Assembly: GCA_933207985.1 (NCBI GenBank)
Contig: OW240912.1
Span: 204,730,240-204,794,239 of the forward strand
Length of the DNA stretch: 64,000 nt
Origin: Pelobates cultripes
Taxonomy: Eukaryota > Chordata > Amphibia > Anura > Pelobatidae
Direction of reading: 5' to 3'
The notes beneath the pieces are model-generated. The model was not told where the DNA came from. It saw only the letters and a program-made list of their open reading frames with translations, and ran no database searches. Below, one piece after another: positions 11,140 through 23,029 of this stretch; the first letter of the stretch is position 1, and each line of letters starts with the position of its first letter. Made by a program: the position numbers and the translations under genes.

Positions 11140-11890
11140 TGATCACGCAAAAGCATTTCTTTTATTAAAGGATAATGACCATATTGTCATTTATTATCAC
11201 ATAGATATCACCCAAATGGCCCTAATTACATACCTTTACATAGTTTATAAAGTTTACATACATTACCTTTGAATGCTTGTCCTTGTTACAGACACACAAG
11301 GTGACACACACAGGTTACAATGGCAATTAAAGGTTAAATTACCACACCTGTGGCTTTTAAATTGCAATTAGTGTCTGTGTATAAATAGTTAATGAGTTTG
11401 TTAGCTCTTATGTGGATGCACTGAGCAGGCTAAATACTGAGCCGTGGGGAGCAGAAAATAACTGTCAAAAGACGCGCTATGTTTGGAAAGGGTCAACAAG
11501 GCCTATAGTGAAAAAAATACCATCCCCACTGTGAAGCATGGTGGTGCTCACTGATGTTTGGAATGGGAATCTTGTTAAAATTGATGGCAAGATGAATGCA
11601 GCACATTAACAGAAAATATTGGCAGACATAGACTGTTCATGACCTGGAGGCATTTTGCCAAGACGAATGGGCAGCTAAACTACCTGCACGAATTAGAGGC
11701 CTTATAGACAAATATTACAAAAGACTGAATGCTGTAATTGATGCTAAAGGGGGCAATACACAGTGTTAAGAACTAAGGGTATGCGGACTTTTGAACAGGG
11801 GTCATTTCATTTTTTTCTTTGTTGCTATGTTTTGTTTTAGGATTGTGCCATTCTGTTATAACCTACAGTTGAATATGAATTCCATAAGAA
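11140..11890 (+). pseudogene. Decayed Tc1-like element with transposase remnants
   Basis: The sequence retains CCACTGTGAAGCATGGTGGT (the PTVKHGGG-type segment of Tc1 transposases) near 11526. It also has a 3' end coding for a DAKGGNTQC-like terminus before a stop near 11767, and the usual 3' tail. The frame is broken by stops, indels and a large internal deletion, because the DDE core with the NPIE motif is absent. It is a dead copy of a lineage different from the elements at 1-827 and 43834-45396. Confidence 0.7.
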
Positions 11891-12420
11891 ATAAAAAAAA
11901 AATGTGTTTTGCCTGCTCACTCATGTTTTCTTTAAAATTGGTAATATATGTGTGATGACAATTCAAATTGGACGTCAAAGGCGCAGTAAAGAGCTGTTAG
12001 CCTGTGTAGCTCAATGCCCACACATAATTAAAAGAGAGGATTTAATAAACATCTTGTGTGGAAATGTACCACCCCTCATGTGTTCCTCCACAAATGTCTG
12101 AAGTGGTTCCTGACGTGGACGAAAGTAAGACTCAAAAGCGCACCATGGCCCAGTGCATTGATTTATTTACAGTCACCACCCTGCAAACGGAAAAACATCT
12201 AACCTCCAAAATAAATTGAAACTCTAACATGCTGATTGGACTCACATACTCCTAAACACTCTGATAAAACCCTTCTTAGCCTTGAATTGTTTAGAGAACA
12301 GTGATTGAAAAATAAAAATAGAAGAATTAAAATATAAACAAATTACTTATTATTATACATTTTATTTTTTCTTGTGTACTTTGTGAGTAGTTAAATAAGT
12401 ATTCATTTTATTTTAAACTG

Positions 12421-12960
12421 ATAATTTAATGTTTTATGCTATCAACAAAACAACTTTAACAATCCCTTTAAAGATTTTTAAATAATTAAATTAATAATTA
12501 AATGTGCATTACCCATCATGAAGCTGGCAATCTCCAAATGGAGATTCAGGAGTCAAGATCTGATCACACTTTCAGCGAAAGGGAGCGTCAGTGTTTGACA
12601 TGGGCACAGCAGCAGGGGGAGGAGAAATATCATTGGGAGGCCCGACAGCATCAGGAGAAACTCTGGGCTAACTGCAGAATTTGTGATAATTTAATGTTTT
12701 ATGGTGATAATTTAATGTTTTATGCTATTTTAACAAGGCCTTTAAAATGAACCTTTAGTCTTATTTTGATCTTTAGCTAGATAAAAATATTTAAATTAAT
12801 AATAAAATGGGCACATGCATGGAACTCATGTGCATTCCCCATCATCAAGCTGGCCAACTCCACACGGGTAGGCATGCTATACTGCAGATATACATAAGCA
12901 ATGACTAAATGCCCATAGTCTGTCTGACGAGGAGTCAGGGGGAGGCTATAATATCAACTA
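12421..12960. repeat. Tandem duplication, period 286 bp
   Basis: The block ATAATTTAATGTTTTATGCT starts at 12421 and again at 12707, with a third short copy at 12687. Both units then share AATTAATAAT..AAATG, a GTGCATT(A/C)CCCATCAT(G/C)AAGCTGGC block and a CAGGGGGAGG block. The second unit ends near 12960. The open frame at 12502-12750 spans the junction and shows no protein family. Confidence 0.7.
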
Positions 12961-13605
12961 AATATTGGAAAATCTATTAATTTGCTAGAGATATCCCTAA
13001 CACCATGTATAGATGGAATTGCATGGTGAATTGATTTATGCTAAATACATTTTAACGTAGAGGTATTCTTTAAGGATCTAATTCTATACATTGTGTCCAA
13101 CAGAAGTGAAAACATTTTTGTTATTCTACTCAACTACTGAGGTGACTATCAGTGTTATTTACAAAACTGAGAATTCAAAATGAATTTCAAAATTAAAGGA
13201 ACACTATAGCATTAGGTATACAAACATGTGTAACAAGGTTAATTTATAAAACTGGCAATTTCTATTGAAATAAATATTTATATAAATATATATAGGGGCA
13301 ACACAAACAGCTAGGGACCTGTTTGCTCATAATCTGATACTATAGGAAAGTACATTTTACCTGAATCAGGACGAAGAGTTTTTCATATAAATCTCGGATA
13401 ATCAATTCATCCAGGTGTGGATTAAAAGGCATATGATTCAAACCATCTTTAACAAACGTGTACACAAGTCTAGTAATATCACCAACAACAAAATAAATTT
13501 TGGGTAACAGTGAGCAATTGTAAGGAAGGAAGTTATTCATTATTTTTGTCAACATTCTTGTAATTAGTGCATAACTAGTGTACACTTGACTTCTGTCAAT
13601 GTATG

Positions 13606-13995
13606 TTAAAGGGTTACTCCAAGGACCTATGACCACTTCAGTGATTTGAAGTAGTCACGGTGCCTGAAGTTTGTATGTGCAGCGCACCACTATGAAACGC
13701 TGTACATATTGTGTTTAATCCCTCTGTTGCCGATGGTGTAACTATAATTCTGGGCTGATAAGGTCAAGTTTGTGTAAATTCCATTGCACAGACTGTTAGT
13801 CGTTGCCTTACAGTGATCAGCTGGTGCTCTCAGCTTGTAAATGGTGACAGCTGCAGCTTCCAGCTTCTGTAGCTCTGCAGACGCTGAAAGAGCATTACCA
13901 CATCACCAGGGAGCGTTGCAGCCTGGTGGGTACCTAGGCATCATAACCACTACAGTGGATGCAGTGGTTAGGATGGTGGTTAGTGGTTAGGATGA
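13606..13995. mobile_element. Miniature transposon fragment (TTAAAGGGTTACTCC type)
   Basis: It starts GTTAAAGGGTTACTCCAAG, with a CACTTCAGTGATTTGAAGTAGTC stretch. Related sequence is present in inverse orientation at 31720-32024 (ATTTCAAAGTGAAACGCTGC..TTGGACTAACCCTTTA). A similar left end, TTAAAGGAACACTATAGC, occurs at 13193. The right border was not defined. Confidence 0.5.
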
Positions 13996-14454
13996 TTGAC
14001 GTAATACTTTAATGATGTACCGTGGAGCTTGGAATCTTGGACAATATAGGCACCAAAACAGCTTTAGCTTAAAGAAGTGGTTTATGTGTATATATCATGC
14101 CACATGCTCAATTCTCTGTCATTTAGAAGTTAAATCACTTTGTTTAAGTAGTAGTAGTCACAACACCCTGCATGTGACTTGCACAGCCTTTCCAAGCACT
14201 TCCTGTAAAGTGAGATTTAATGTTTAAACTTCTTTTATTGCACATTCTGTTTAATTTAGAATTTCTTATGTCCTGCTCCATTAGTAGCCTGCATGAACCT
14301 CCTGTGTGTCATTAAAGTTCCATTTATAAAGCGGGGGGAAAACTTCTAAAATAATTTACATTGACACTCCAGACCCCTAAAGCACTTTAGCTTGATTTAA
14401 AGCGTTACGTGTGAAGACTGTGACCTCTTTTTTTGCATTTTAGAAAAAGTGCAG

Positions 14455-14492
14455 ATATCAATAGAATTTGACAATATCAATAGAATTTGACA
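14455..14492. repeat. 19-bp perfect tandem duplication
   Basis: Two adjacent identical copies of ATATCAATAGAATTTGACA. It looks like replication slippage, with no coding context. Confidence 0.9.
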
Positions 14493-14795
14493 TTTGTATA
14501 AATTAGATTGGTTAAACACCCTTGCCTTTTCAAGCAGACAACTAGTCATATTACAATTAGCTTAGCTGCATTGATCTCAACAGGCAGCAATTTCCCAGAA
14601 GACCTGCCTTGCACGTCTCATTGAGCTGTATTGTCAGTTTGTTATTAGACAATCACATAAAGTCTGGGCGAGGTTAGAACAGGAGGGCTTGCAAAGGCAG
14701 CAAGCATGAGTAATACAGTTTTTGCAAGTTGTTTTCAGATATACCCCGAATGAAAAAATGCATAATTAAATACATGCAAGTTTTCTTTTGGGGTA

Positions 14796-15573
14796 TACAG
14801 GCATACCCCACTTTTAAGTACACAATGGGACCAGAGCATGTATGTAAAACAAAAATGTACTTAAAGTGAAACAATACCTTTTTTCACTTCCCAATGCACG
14901 TACTGCATTGCAATAGTAATTTACAGGCATAACTGATACTGCAACTGCAGATTTCCAGTGATTTTATTTCCAGTGATTTATTTATTGATTTCCAGTGGTC
15001 TTTTATTCGGTTAAAACAAACAGTAAAAAGAAAAATCTCATTCCAGATTGTACCATTTATTTTTAATGTTTTACTCATCTGACAACCTTAAACTGGGAGG
15101 AAAAGTAAAATAAACCTGCCCACTGGGCCATTTTCTGTTAATACAGTGCCAATTTGTATTTGTTAGCAGCTTATTCGCACACTTTGTTTAGAAACACCTC
15201 TTCATCACTTTAAGCATTTATGGTTTAACTTTGAATCCTCAGAATTGTGGCTAATGCAGCTAAGCTGCTAAGTCATAGTTATAGAAAATGGCAGGGTAAA
15301 CCATTTCACTGGATGGCAGCCGACTGCAGAATATGGACAATATAGGGGCAGAAAAAAAAAATATATATATATATGTTCAGCTAGCAGTAGACATTATAAA
15401 TTTGAGATGATTAACATGTGCGGTGTGAAAAGTTCTTGCCCCAATGACACTGTACTAAGCTGCTCCGGGCGAGAATAGAACCTTCCATTTCACTCGCGGA
15501 CAGAAGAGGTGCGGGAATGTCTGTACTCGCGAGTGTACTTAAAGTGAGTGTATGTAAAGCGGGGTATGCCTGT
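14796..15573. mobile_element. Non-autonomous DNA transposon with TATACAGGCATACCCC ends
   Basis: The left end TATACAGGCATACCCCACTT is mirrored by AAAGCGGGGTATGCCTGTATA at the right. Internal blocks also pair, for example TGTACTTAAAGTGA near 14855 and 15535. The element is ~778 bp with no transposase frame. TA repeats at the borders make the exact target duplication ambiguous. Confidence 0.7.
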
Positions 15574-16055
15574 ATATACTAAACAATGATTTTTATTCAT
15601 TTCGCATTTTGGCAGTGGAGTGTCTCTTAAAGATCTGATTGAAAAGTAAACCTTTTTTTTTTTCATTCAGGCTGTGTCAGCCAAAGCCAGGGGAGGTATG
15701 GCCAGGGCTACATAAACAGAAATATATGTTTATCTCTGGTGATTGAATAGTAATTTTCCAAAAGACTTCAACAGGAAATTAGCTTTTTGCAAAACTAGAC
15801 TACAGAGCCAGGGGCATAGTGTTGGTATGAAAAATGTGTTATATGAGCCACTGATCTTTATATAACAATAAACATTGGATAGCCATATTGTCATGTCCTA
15901 AAAGTGTGGGCTGGCGCTTAATTACTAAATATAATGCTGCAAGTGTCTAAATTGAAATGAGATTAGATCTCCGAGTGTGCCATAATAAGCAGTTTGACCT
16001 AATGCAGTGAGGAAAACTGCAACTTGCTTATCTGCAGCAACGCTGTTTACTTCCA

Positions 16056-16130
16056 TGTATCATTATTATTATTATTTTATTATTTATATAGCTCCATCAG
16101 ACTCCGTAGCGCTGTACAATGGGGTTGCTC
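16056..16130 (+). repeat. Second copy of the ATT-rich repeat
   Basis: (ATT)n is followed by ATTTATATAGCTCCATCAGACTCCGTAGCGCTGTACAATGGGG in pieces, matching the nested repeat at 521-742. Only the conserved head is present. Confidence 0.6.
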
Positions 16131-17189
16131 CAGCTTCTCTACCCACGAGCTCCATAATTCAGGAGCAGGTTCAAAAGGCCGAACAGAGCCTGTTAATGCT
16201 GTGTGTGTTATAATCCTCGTCCCCACTGTTATTTCCCAAAGCCTGTGCTTATAGTGAATGTAATTCCGCCAGTGTCTACTCCATAAATGATAGACACAGG
16301 CACGAGGTCTCCAATCCAGAGGCAGTGTATCACTGTGTATAAAGGCTTTCTCACTACATACACCATACAGCTTCCTATCTTATTAGCAGTGTCTCAGTGT
16401 CTGCCCAAGTTGGCTGAATTCAGTTAACCAACAAGATGGCTGCTGCTCCCTAATGACCAGTACATCCCCCTTCTCCCAGCATGCACTGCAGCAGGAAAAA
16501 AGGGGAGGGGCATAATGCCACCCCCAACCTGGGAGAACTCTGAGACAGAGTTTATTACTGCTACTAATGTCATTATTCTATGAGTTTTATTTTTCTCTAC
16601 TGTAGATCTTTTTCTGTTTTGGAGACAGACAGTGAGTCTGTCTGAACATCACACAACATCTTCTCAATGTTAGTGCCAGTCAGTGGCAAAATGGTCTCCA
16701 CGTATAGCACACATGGGTGTTGTAATGGGTGTTGTTATCCAGCAGACTATCTGCTTTTCTTTAATGATTATTGAAAATCAGTTTATAACTTTTATAGTTA
16801 TGGAACCAAAATCCTGTTTATGATTGCTCTGCGATTACTTTATCTTGTGCAGTGGACACGTGCTGGGTACTTGAATGTATATATAAAAAAATAATTCAAA
16901 AGGCCTATTTGTTTGGAAAATATTTTAATCTGAATACATTTCAGAATATTTGTTGACGTGTAGAACAGTGTATGTGCACTATTATATTTAACAGTGAGTG
17001 CATAACATGTAACATATATCCTAAATATAAATGAAATAGCAAAAGACGAGCAAATATATTGATAGTGCATGGCAAAGGCTGCACTTAGTACGTTTCTGAA
17101 AGTCAATTAAAACCAAATACAGTTATCTTATTTACACAAATACCATTGTATACCGTTTAAAAGCAAATAGTTGCTTGACTAGATTATGT

Positions 17190-17610
17190 ATTAAACGTGT
17201 ATTCCTGACCCTATATTGTTAAAACAACCATTTAGGTAGCTTGCCCCATAAAAGGTAATAAAACTTGCCTTATTCCCAGCGCCGCGTTGGTTCGCCAGTA
17301 CTGGCCCCGCCCCCGATCCAACTCCTTGCTGACATCATCAGAATTTATGATTTTTAGCCAATCCAATGCTTTCCCATAGGCAAGGAGGCGGAAGGGGGTG
17401 GGGCCAAATGCGTCTCCATGTAGCGTCTCCATGCTGAGCCATCTGAGGAGTGGCTACTGGAGGTGTCCCTAGGTTCAATGTAAACACTGCCTTTTCTCTA
17501 AAAAGGCAGTGTTTACATGAAAATGCCTGCAGGGAATGATTATACTCACCAGAACAACTACATTAAGCTTCAGTTGTTCTGGTGACTATATTGTCCGTTT
17601 AAAAGAGACT
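17190..17610. mobile_element. Clustered miniature-element fragments
   Basis: Sequence starting TATTCCTGACCCTATATTGT resembles the region at 54740-54960 read in the other direction (AGGGTCAGGAATACATG). It is followed by an adjoining palindromic tract: AAACACTGCCTTTT with its complement at 17481-17518, and AGAACAACT..AGTTGTTCT at 17551-17581. It ends at GTCCGTTTAA. Borders are approximate. Confidence 0.5.
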
Positions 17611-18982
17611 CCTGAAACTTATCCAACTGTACTCTTGAAGAACCAAAATATGTTATAAGTGGCCACCTAATCTGCAAGATGGAAAAACTTGTCATCCATA
17701 TTTTCTTTTTTTTATGTCGCACCCCTGACCTCCTATGAAATAGTTTTCTTAATGAAAAGAGTAAAATAATTCCCCTTTGCTCTTTTAGCGCTCCACCACT
17801 ATATAGGTGATTTATTCACTTATCACATATCATATTTCTAACTGTTTTGGGTGAAAGAAGTAAGATTAACCTACCAGGATGTTTTGAGCTGCTAAGTACA
17901 CAACTACTAATACAATTTTAAATAATTACACACACAATTTTCAAGCTTCTTCAGCAACCCAGCTGTTTTCAAGGGTGGCCCATTTAGTTACATCCAGCAA
18001 TTAACTTCTGCCTTGTCGATGAACTTGGACAAACACCTTACTGTAGTCTTGAGTATGCCGTATTGCGTACATTATAACCGTGGTGTTCTATGATAGACTC
18101 TTATACAACACGTTACTGTGATGGTTTTTTGCTATTGTGGGCTGTGAAACCGTCACATATATATTGTATTTCAATGCTGGTGGTTTTAAAGATAAATTCC
18201 TATATTCCTAATAATATCACAATGTGAAAAATAATTATTGGTGAGCGGTTGATACACTTATATTTATTACATAATACTGTGAGTTTTATCGCTGTGAAGG
18301 GGCACTCACAGCGATAAAGTCCAACCTTTCCAAACCCCTAGAACAGAGTGAAGCAACTGTGCTAATATTTAAAGGGTGACTGCTAAGTGTATAATTAAAT
18401 ATTGTGGGAGGGTTGAATCTAGGATTGGTTTGTTTCAGATATGTTAGCAGCTTAATAAATATAGCTATGTAGAAATAAATCAAACGTGACTACATTTTAA
18501 CTCTTTGTTGTCCAAGACTGCTCCATGGTCATATTTATACCTCCAGATCCCTCCCATCCAGAGTTGTCTAGGGCTCCTGTTTAATATTAAAAGACCAAGA
18601 ATGTTAAAAATCTCATTGTGTATTTTGGATCGTGGTAAATCTCCTTAGATCTATCCTAATCAAAATCCTTAATCAGCAGACTGTCTGAAAGGTTGGATTT
18701 ATTATTGCTCAAAGTCTTACCAAGCTGGAATGGGAGTTACCACTGCCAAATGGTATGCAGATATTTCTGCATAAATAAAATTCAGCAACAGTTTGCCGTA
18801 ATAGAGAGATTGAGAACAGTCTCATCCCTTATCCGTTAGAGGATTGGATTAAAATTTTTATCACACAAGAAGGTTTGTTTTAATTTTAAATAACAAACTA
18901 CTGTTATATATCGTCGAAAACACACACACATAAATATATGTGGATATCATGGAGGAGCCGATGTCCAATCTAATGCTCCTCA

Positions 18983-20941
18983 TTAACCCCTTCAGGACCA
19001 GACTGTTTTGGCCATGTTGGACGTTAAGGGCCAGGGCTGTTTTAACACTTTTGTGGTGTTTGTGTTTAGCTGTAATTTTCCTCTCTCTCATTTACTTTTC
19101 CCGTACAAGTTATATATTGTTTTTTTCAGGACAAAAAGGGCTTTCTTTACATACCATTATTTGTATCATGTCATATAATTTACTTTAAAAAAAAAATGGT
19201 GATTTATTTTTTACCAAAAACGTTTTTTGAATTTTGCTTGAAAAATTTTTTACTTACATACGAAAGCTAATGAAAAAAAACTGCTAAATAGATTCAAAAT
19301 GTTGTCTTGAGTTTAAAAACACCCAGTGTTTACATGCTTTTTTTTTGCAAGTTATAGGGCTATAAGTACAAGTAGGAAATTGCTGTTTCAAAATATATAT
19401 TTCTAAAATGTATCAATAGTGACATTGTAACACTGTTATCTGTCATAAATCTCCGAATCACACCTCACATGTACATATTTTTTTTAAAGTAGACAACCCA
19501 GGGTATGGGGTATGTCCATTCTTTTTTAGTAGCCACTTAGTCACAAACACTGGCCAAAGTTAGCATTTATATTTGTTTGTGTGTTAAAAATACAAAAAAC
19601 AATTATGAACGCTAACTTTGGTCAGTCTTTGTGACTAAGTGGCTACTAAAAAAGTCTGAACATACCCGATTTGCAATACCTTGGGTTGTCTTCTTTTGCA
19701 AATGGTATACCATCATGGGGGTAATTCTTATTCCTGGGCTACCATACGCTCTCATAGGCAACATAACCAACCTGCAATTTTCAATGAAAAAATATTTCAC
19801 CCATATATTTGACCCTGAAACTTTCAAAAACACTATAAAACCTGTACATGGGGGGTACTGTTACACGCGGGAGACTTTACTGAACACAAATATTAGTGTT
19901 TCAAAACAGTAAAACGTATCACAACAATTATATAATCAGTGACAGTGCCGTTTGTGTGTGAAAAATGCAAAAAAGGTCACTTTCATTGACAATATCATCG
20001 CTGTGATATATTTTACTGTTTTGAAACACTAATATTATAATATTTGTGTTCAGCGAAGTCTCCCGAGTAAAATAGTACCCCATGTACAGGTTTTAGGGTG
20101 TCATAGAAAGTTACAGGGTTAAATACAGTGCTAGCAAATTAAATTCTCTGGACTTTTGGCCTGGGTTGTCAGGCATGTCCCTCAAATTTCAATCAATAAA
20201 ATTACTTGATTAGGTAAAAAACATTACATAAATACGCACATAGAATTTAAATATATAGTCATATTTATACATTTGATGTCTACGTGTATATTTCTGAAAT
20301 TATTTATGTAATTTTGTATATGGATATATATATATTTTTTGTATTATTTTGATTTATTTATATAGATTATATACATCAAAATAATAGATGTATATATAAT
20401 TTCATTCTAAGTGTATTTTGATATAAATATATTAATATCAAAATACAGTTAGAATAAAATTTCATATACATATATATATATAATTAAAAATATTTATTTT
20501 TACGTTTTAATTTATTTTAATTTACTTATTATTTTAATTTACTTATTATTTGTATTTTATAATAATATATATATACACTATATATAGTTACTATATATTA
20601 TATATATACACGTGTGTAATGTAATTATAAGTGTATTTTTATATGTATATATTAATATAAGAATACACTTAGTATGACATTATTTATATAAGATATATAG
20701 ACATATATATATGTTTATATATCTTATATATATATATATATATATATACATACACACACACATATATAATTATATTTTTATTAACATTAACATTATTTAA
20801 TTCGCCACTGGGGACTGCCAGGAGCAACGCCGATCGTCGCTAAGTACATAATACCGTTATGACAGTTCAGGACCGTCACCAGTTCTCAAGGGGATTTTTC
20901 GGATGATGGTCCTGAACCATCCACGATCGTGAAGGGGTTAA
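18983..20941 (-). mobile_element. 2-kb non-autonomous relative of the piggyBac element
   Basis: It is bounded by TTAACCCCTTCAGGACCAGA at the left and GATCGTGAAGGGGTTAA at the right. Its first ~400 bp match, in reverse complement, the last ~400 bp of the element at 46440-52229. Shared blocks include CAGGGCTGTTT, GTGTTTAGCTGTAATTTTCCTC, and GCAAGTTATAGGGCTATAAGTACAAGTAG. It therefore lies in the opposite orientation to that element. No transposase is present. It contains two internal inverted duplications (19489-19570 with 19607-19690, and 19845-19925 with 20005-20100) and a long AT-repeat tract. Confidence 0.8.
20310..20770. repeat. AT-rich tract with (TA)n and (CA)n runs
   Basis: Nearly all A and T, with imperfect inverted blocks such as AAGTGTATTTTGATATAAATA and its complement, and a (TA)n(CA)n run at about 20725-20765. 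It lies inside the piggyBac-related element. Confidence 0.8.
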
Positions 20942-21258
20942 AGAGCATTGGAAACCTAATGTATATGTGTGCTGAGCACTTCGAGTACATTCAAACTTCC
21001 CCATAGGAAAGCAAAGAATAACTTTCTATGGGGGATTCCTCCTCTCATGAGTTTTACACAGTCAGTGCAGTGGAAACGCCTCAAGTGGCTGTCATGCTGA
21101 CTGCCCCTAGAGGTGGATTTAACCCTGCAATGTAAACGTTACAGTTTCTAAAAAAAAACTGCAGTGTTTTATATTGCAGATTTAAAAGTACAGGTACACT
21201 GCACCCAGAACACTTCCTTGAAATGAAGAGGTTTGGGTGACTAAAATGGCCCTTTAAT

Positions 21259-21358
21259 TCAGGGGTGGCCAAAAAGTAGATCCCCAGACGTTGCAGAACT
21301 ACAACTCCCATGATGCTTTGCATGTATTTAGAAGGACAAAGCATTATGGAAGTTATAA
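21259..21358. mobile_element. hAT-type miniature element, truncated
   Basis: CAGGGGTGGCCAAAAAGTAG and ACTACAACTCCCATGATGCTTTG are the hallmarks of a palindromic hAT-type miniature family. An intact copy lies at 62802-62949. Here the right arm degenerates into a microsatellite. Confidence 0.65.

Positions 21359-21408
<50 letters not shown>
21359..21408. repeat. (TA)n(GA)n microsatellite
   Basis: A run of TA units passes into about 17 GA units. The short frame across it on the minus strand is composition only. Confidence 0.95.
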
Positions 21409-21410
<2 letters not shown>

Positions 21411-21519
21411 CAACTATGTGGGTATTAGTGTGAAATGCATACTGTTAAAAGGGTGCTCAATATGAGAATACTGTTACCACACCATAAAATACCATTTATA
21501 TAAAATATAACCCATAGCA

Positions 21520-21740
21520 CACTAAATATAAGAAAATTTGATTTTATTGATATGTTTATAAAGTAAACTAGGCAAAGGTAAAATGCATACAAATAAAGAC
21601 CATGTACCAGTATCTAGTACTAATAAAGTGCATAAAAGTAAACCCACAAGTGTTTTCCAAGGTGTACTGATCAGAGGCTGGAGACCAAATAACCTCTGAC
21701 GTTTCGGCAAAATGCCTTACTCAAGGGGATCTCAGTATAA
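21520..21740. repeat. Interspersed repeat with GACGTTTCGGC block
   Basis: It contains CTAATAAAGTGCATAAAAGT and a CTGACGTTTCGGCAAAATGC..CTCAAGGGGAT block. The first ~55 bp recur at 22801-22856. The family is not identified. Confidence 0.5.
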
Positions 21741-22800
21741 ACCTATGGTCCCTTGTACTATTGTGTAACCCCAAGTGGGTGTAACCCTTCAATAATGTAA
21801 TAAAATAAATTCAACTGAGCTGCTATGGATCAGTAATAAGTAAATATTCTAAGTAGATTTAAACCTGTAGTTACTTGCGGACTTCTGCAATCGGCACAGA
21901 GTGACTAAAACACAATCTGACAGACATACAGGGACCTGTACACACACTGACACACACACAGGAACCCATACAAACATAATGACACACATACACACAGACA
22001 CAGAGAGGCACCAAAATCTCACCTGTCACTTAACAACCTGCGCCCCATGGGCCAACACGCCAAAGGCATCTGTCGTGCTTATGGTATCATTGGCCCTTCA
22101 CAGGCACTCTGATATTCAGGAGCAGGCTTGTAAAATACTATATACAGATGCTTACTCAATTATTATTTTATTGACTGTTTAAAGCCTGTGAAAAAGCTCT
22201 ATTCCATGTGTTAACACTGAGTTCATTCCTAAATCCTCCCTAGAATTTTGAAATTTCAACTTAAAATATTTTTTGATGATTTGTGTAGTCAAGACCCAAT
22301 GAAAATAAACATACTTTCTTTAATAATTTCAAATAAACTTTGACAGATACATGAATCATAGAACTGCTCTAGAATTCCACGGGTTATAACAAGTAGGATA
22401 ATATCAAAATAATACTAGACAATATGGTGTCATGGCATGTTATATAGTGTGTTAACCCAGTATACATAAAAAAAATGTAAATCAATGGATAATTGCACTT
22501 CAGCAACCTAAAGTGCTTTTGGTGTTTGGAGTGTCCCTTAAACCTCTGCTCCTGAAGGCCAGCAATTGCATTAGAAAACCTTATAAACCAATATTAATTA
22601 AGCCTGATTATCCCATACAGTAAGTAATACCAGATACGTAAATTATGAAATCGAGAGATTAGAACCAATTTTTAGGTTTGCTGCACTTCGTATTCAAGGT
22701 AAAATCAACTGGCTTTGTCATGAGGAAGTGTGGATTTTAATGCTGTTTATGTTGCAACTATGTCATTTCACATAATGTATATTATTAGTTATATTGGCTG

Positions 22801-22856
22801 TACTAATAAAGTGCATAAAAGTAAACCCACAAGTGTATTCCAAGGAATACTGATCT
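22801..22856. repeat. Partial second copy of the 21.6-kb repeat
   Basis: TACTAATAAAGTGCATAAAA and the following bases through GTAAACCCACAAGTGT.TTCCAAGG match 21619-21675 with few differences, about 1.18 kb away in the same orientation. Confidence 0.75.
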
Positions 22857-23029
22857 TATTTTGTTTTTAATAGGCTTGTAGAATCTCCCTTAGGGATGTC
22901 TCCAGATGTAATAATGTAATTAAACAGATTTGTGAGTCTAAATGCTGATGATGAGTTAAAGAAAGGTTTTCAACTGTGACATACTGTCAAGTAAACCAGT
23001 AACTGGACTGGAAGGAGCATGTGTTGTTA

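Noticed and set aside
19631..19912. 93-codon frame with hydrophobic segments
   Set aside because: It falls within the inverted duplications of the piggyBac-related element. It is repeat DNA.
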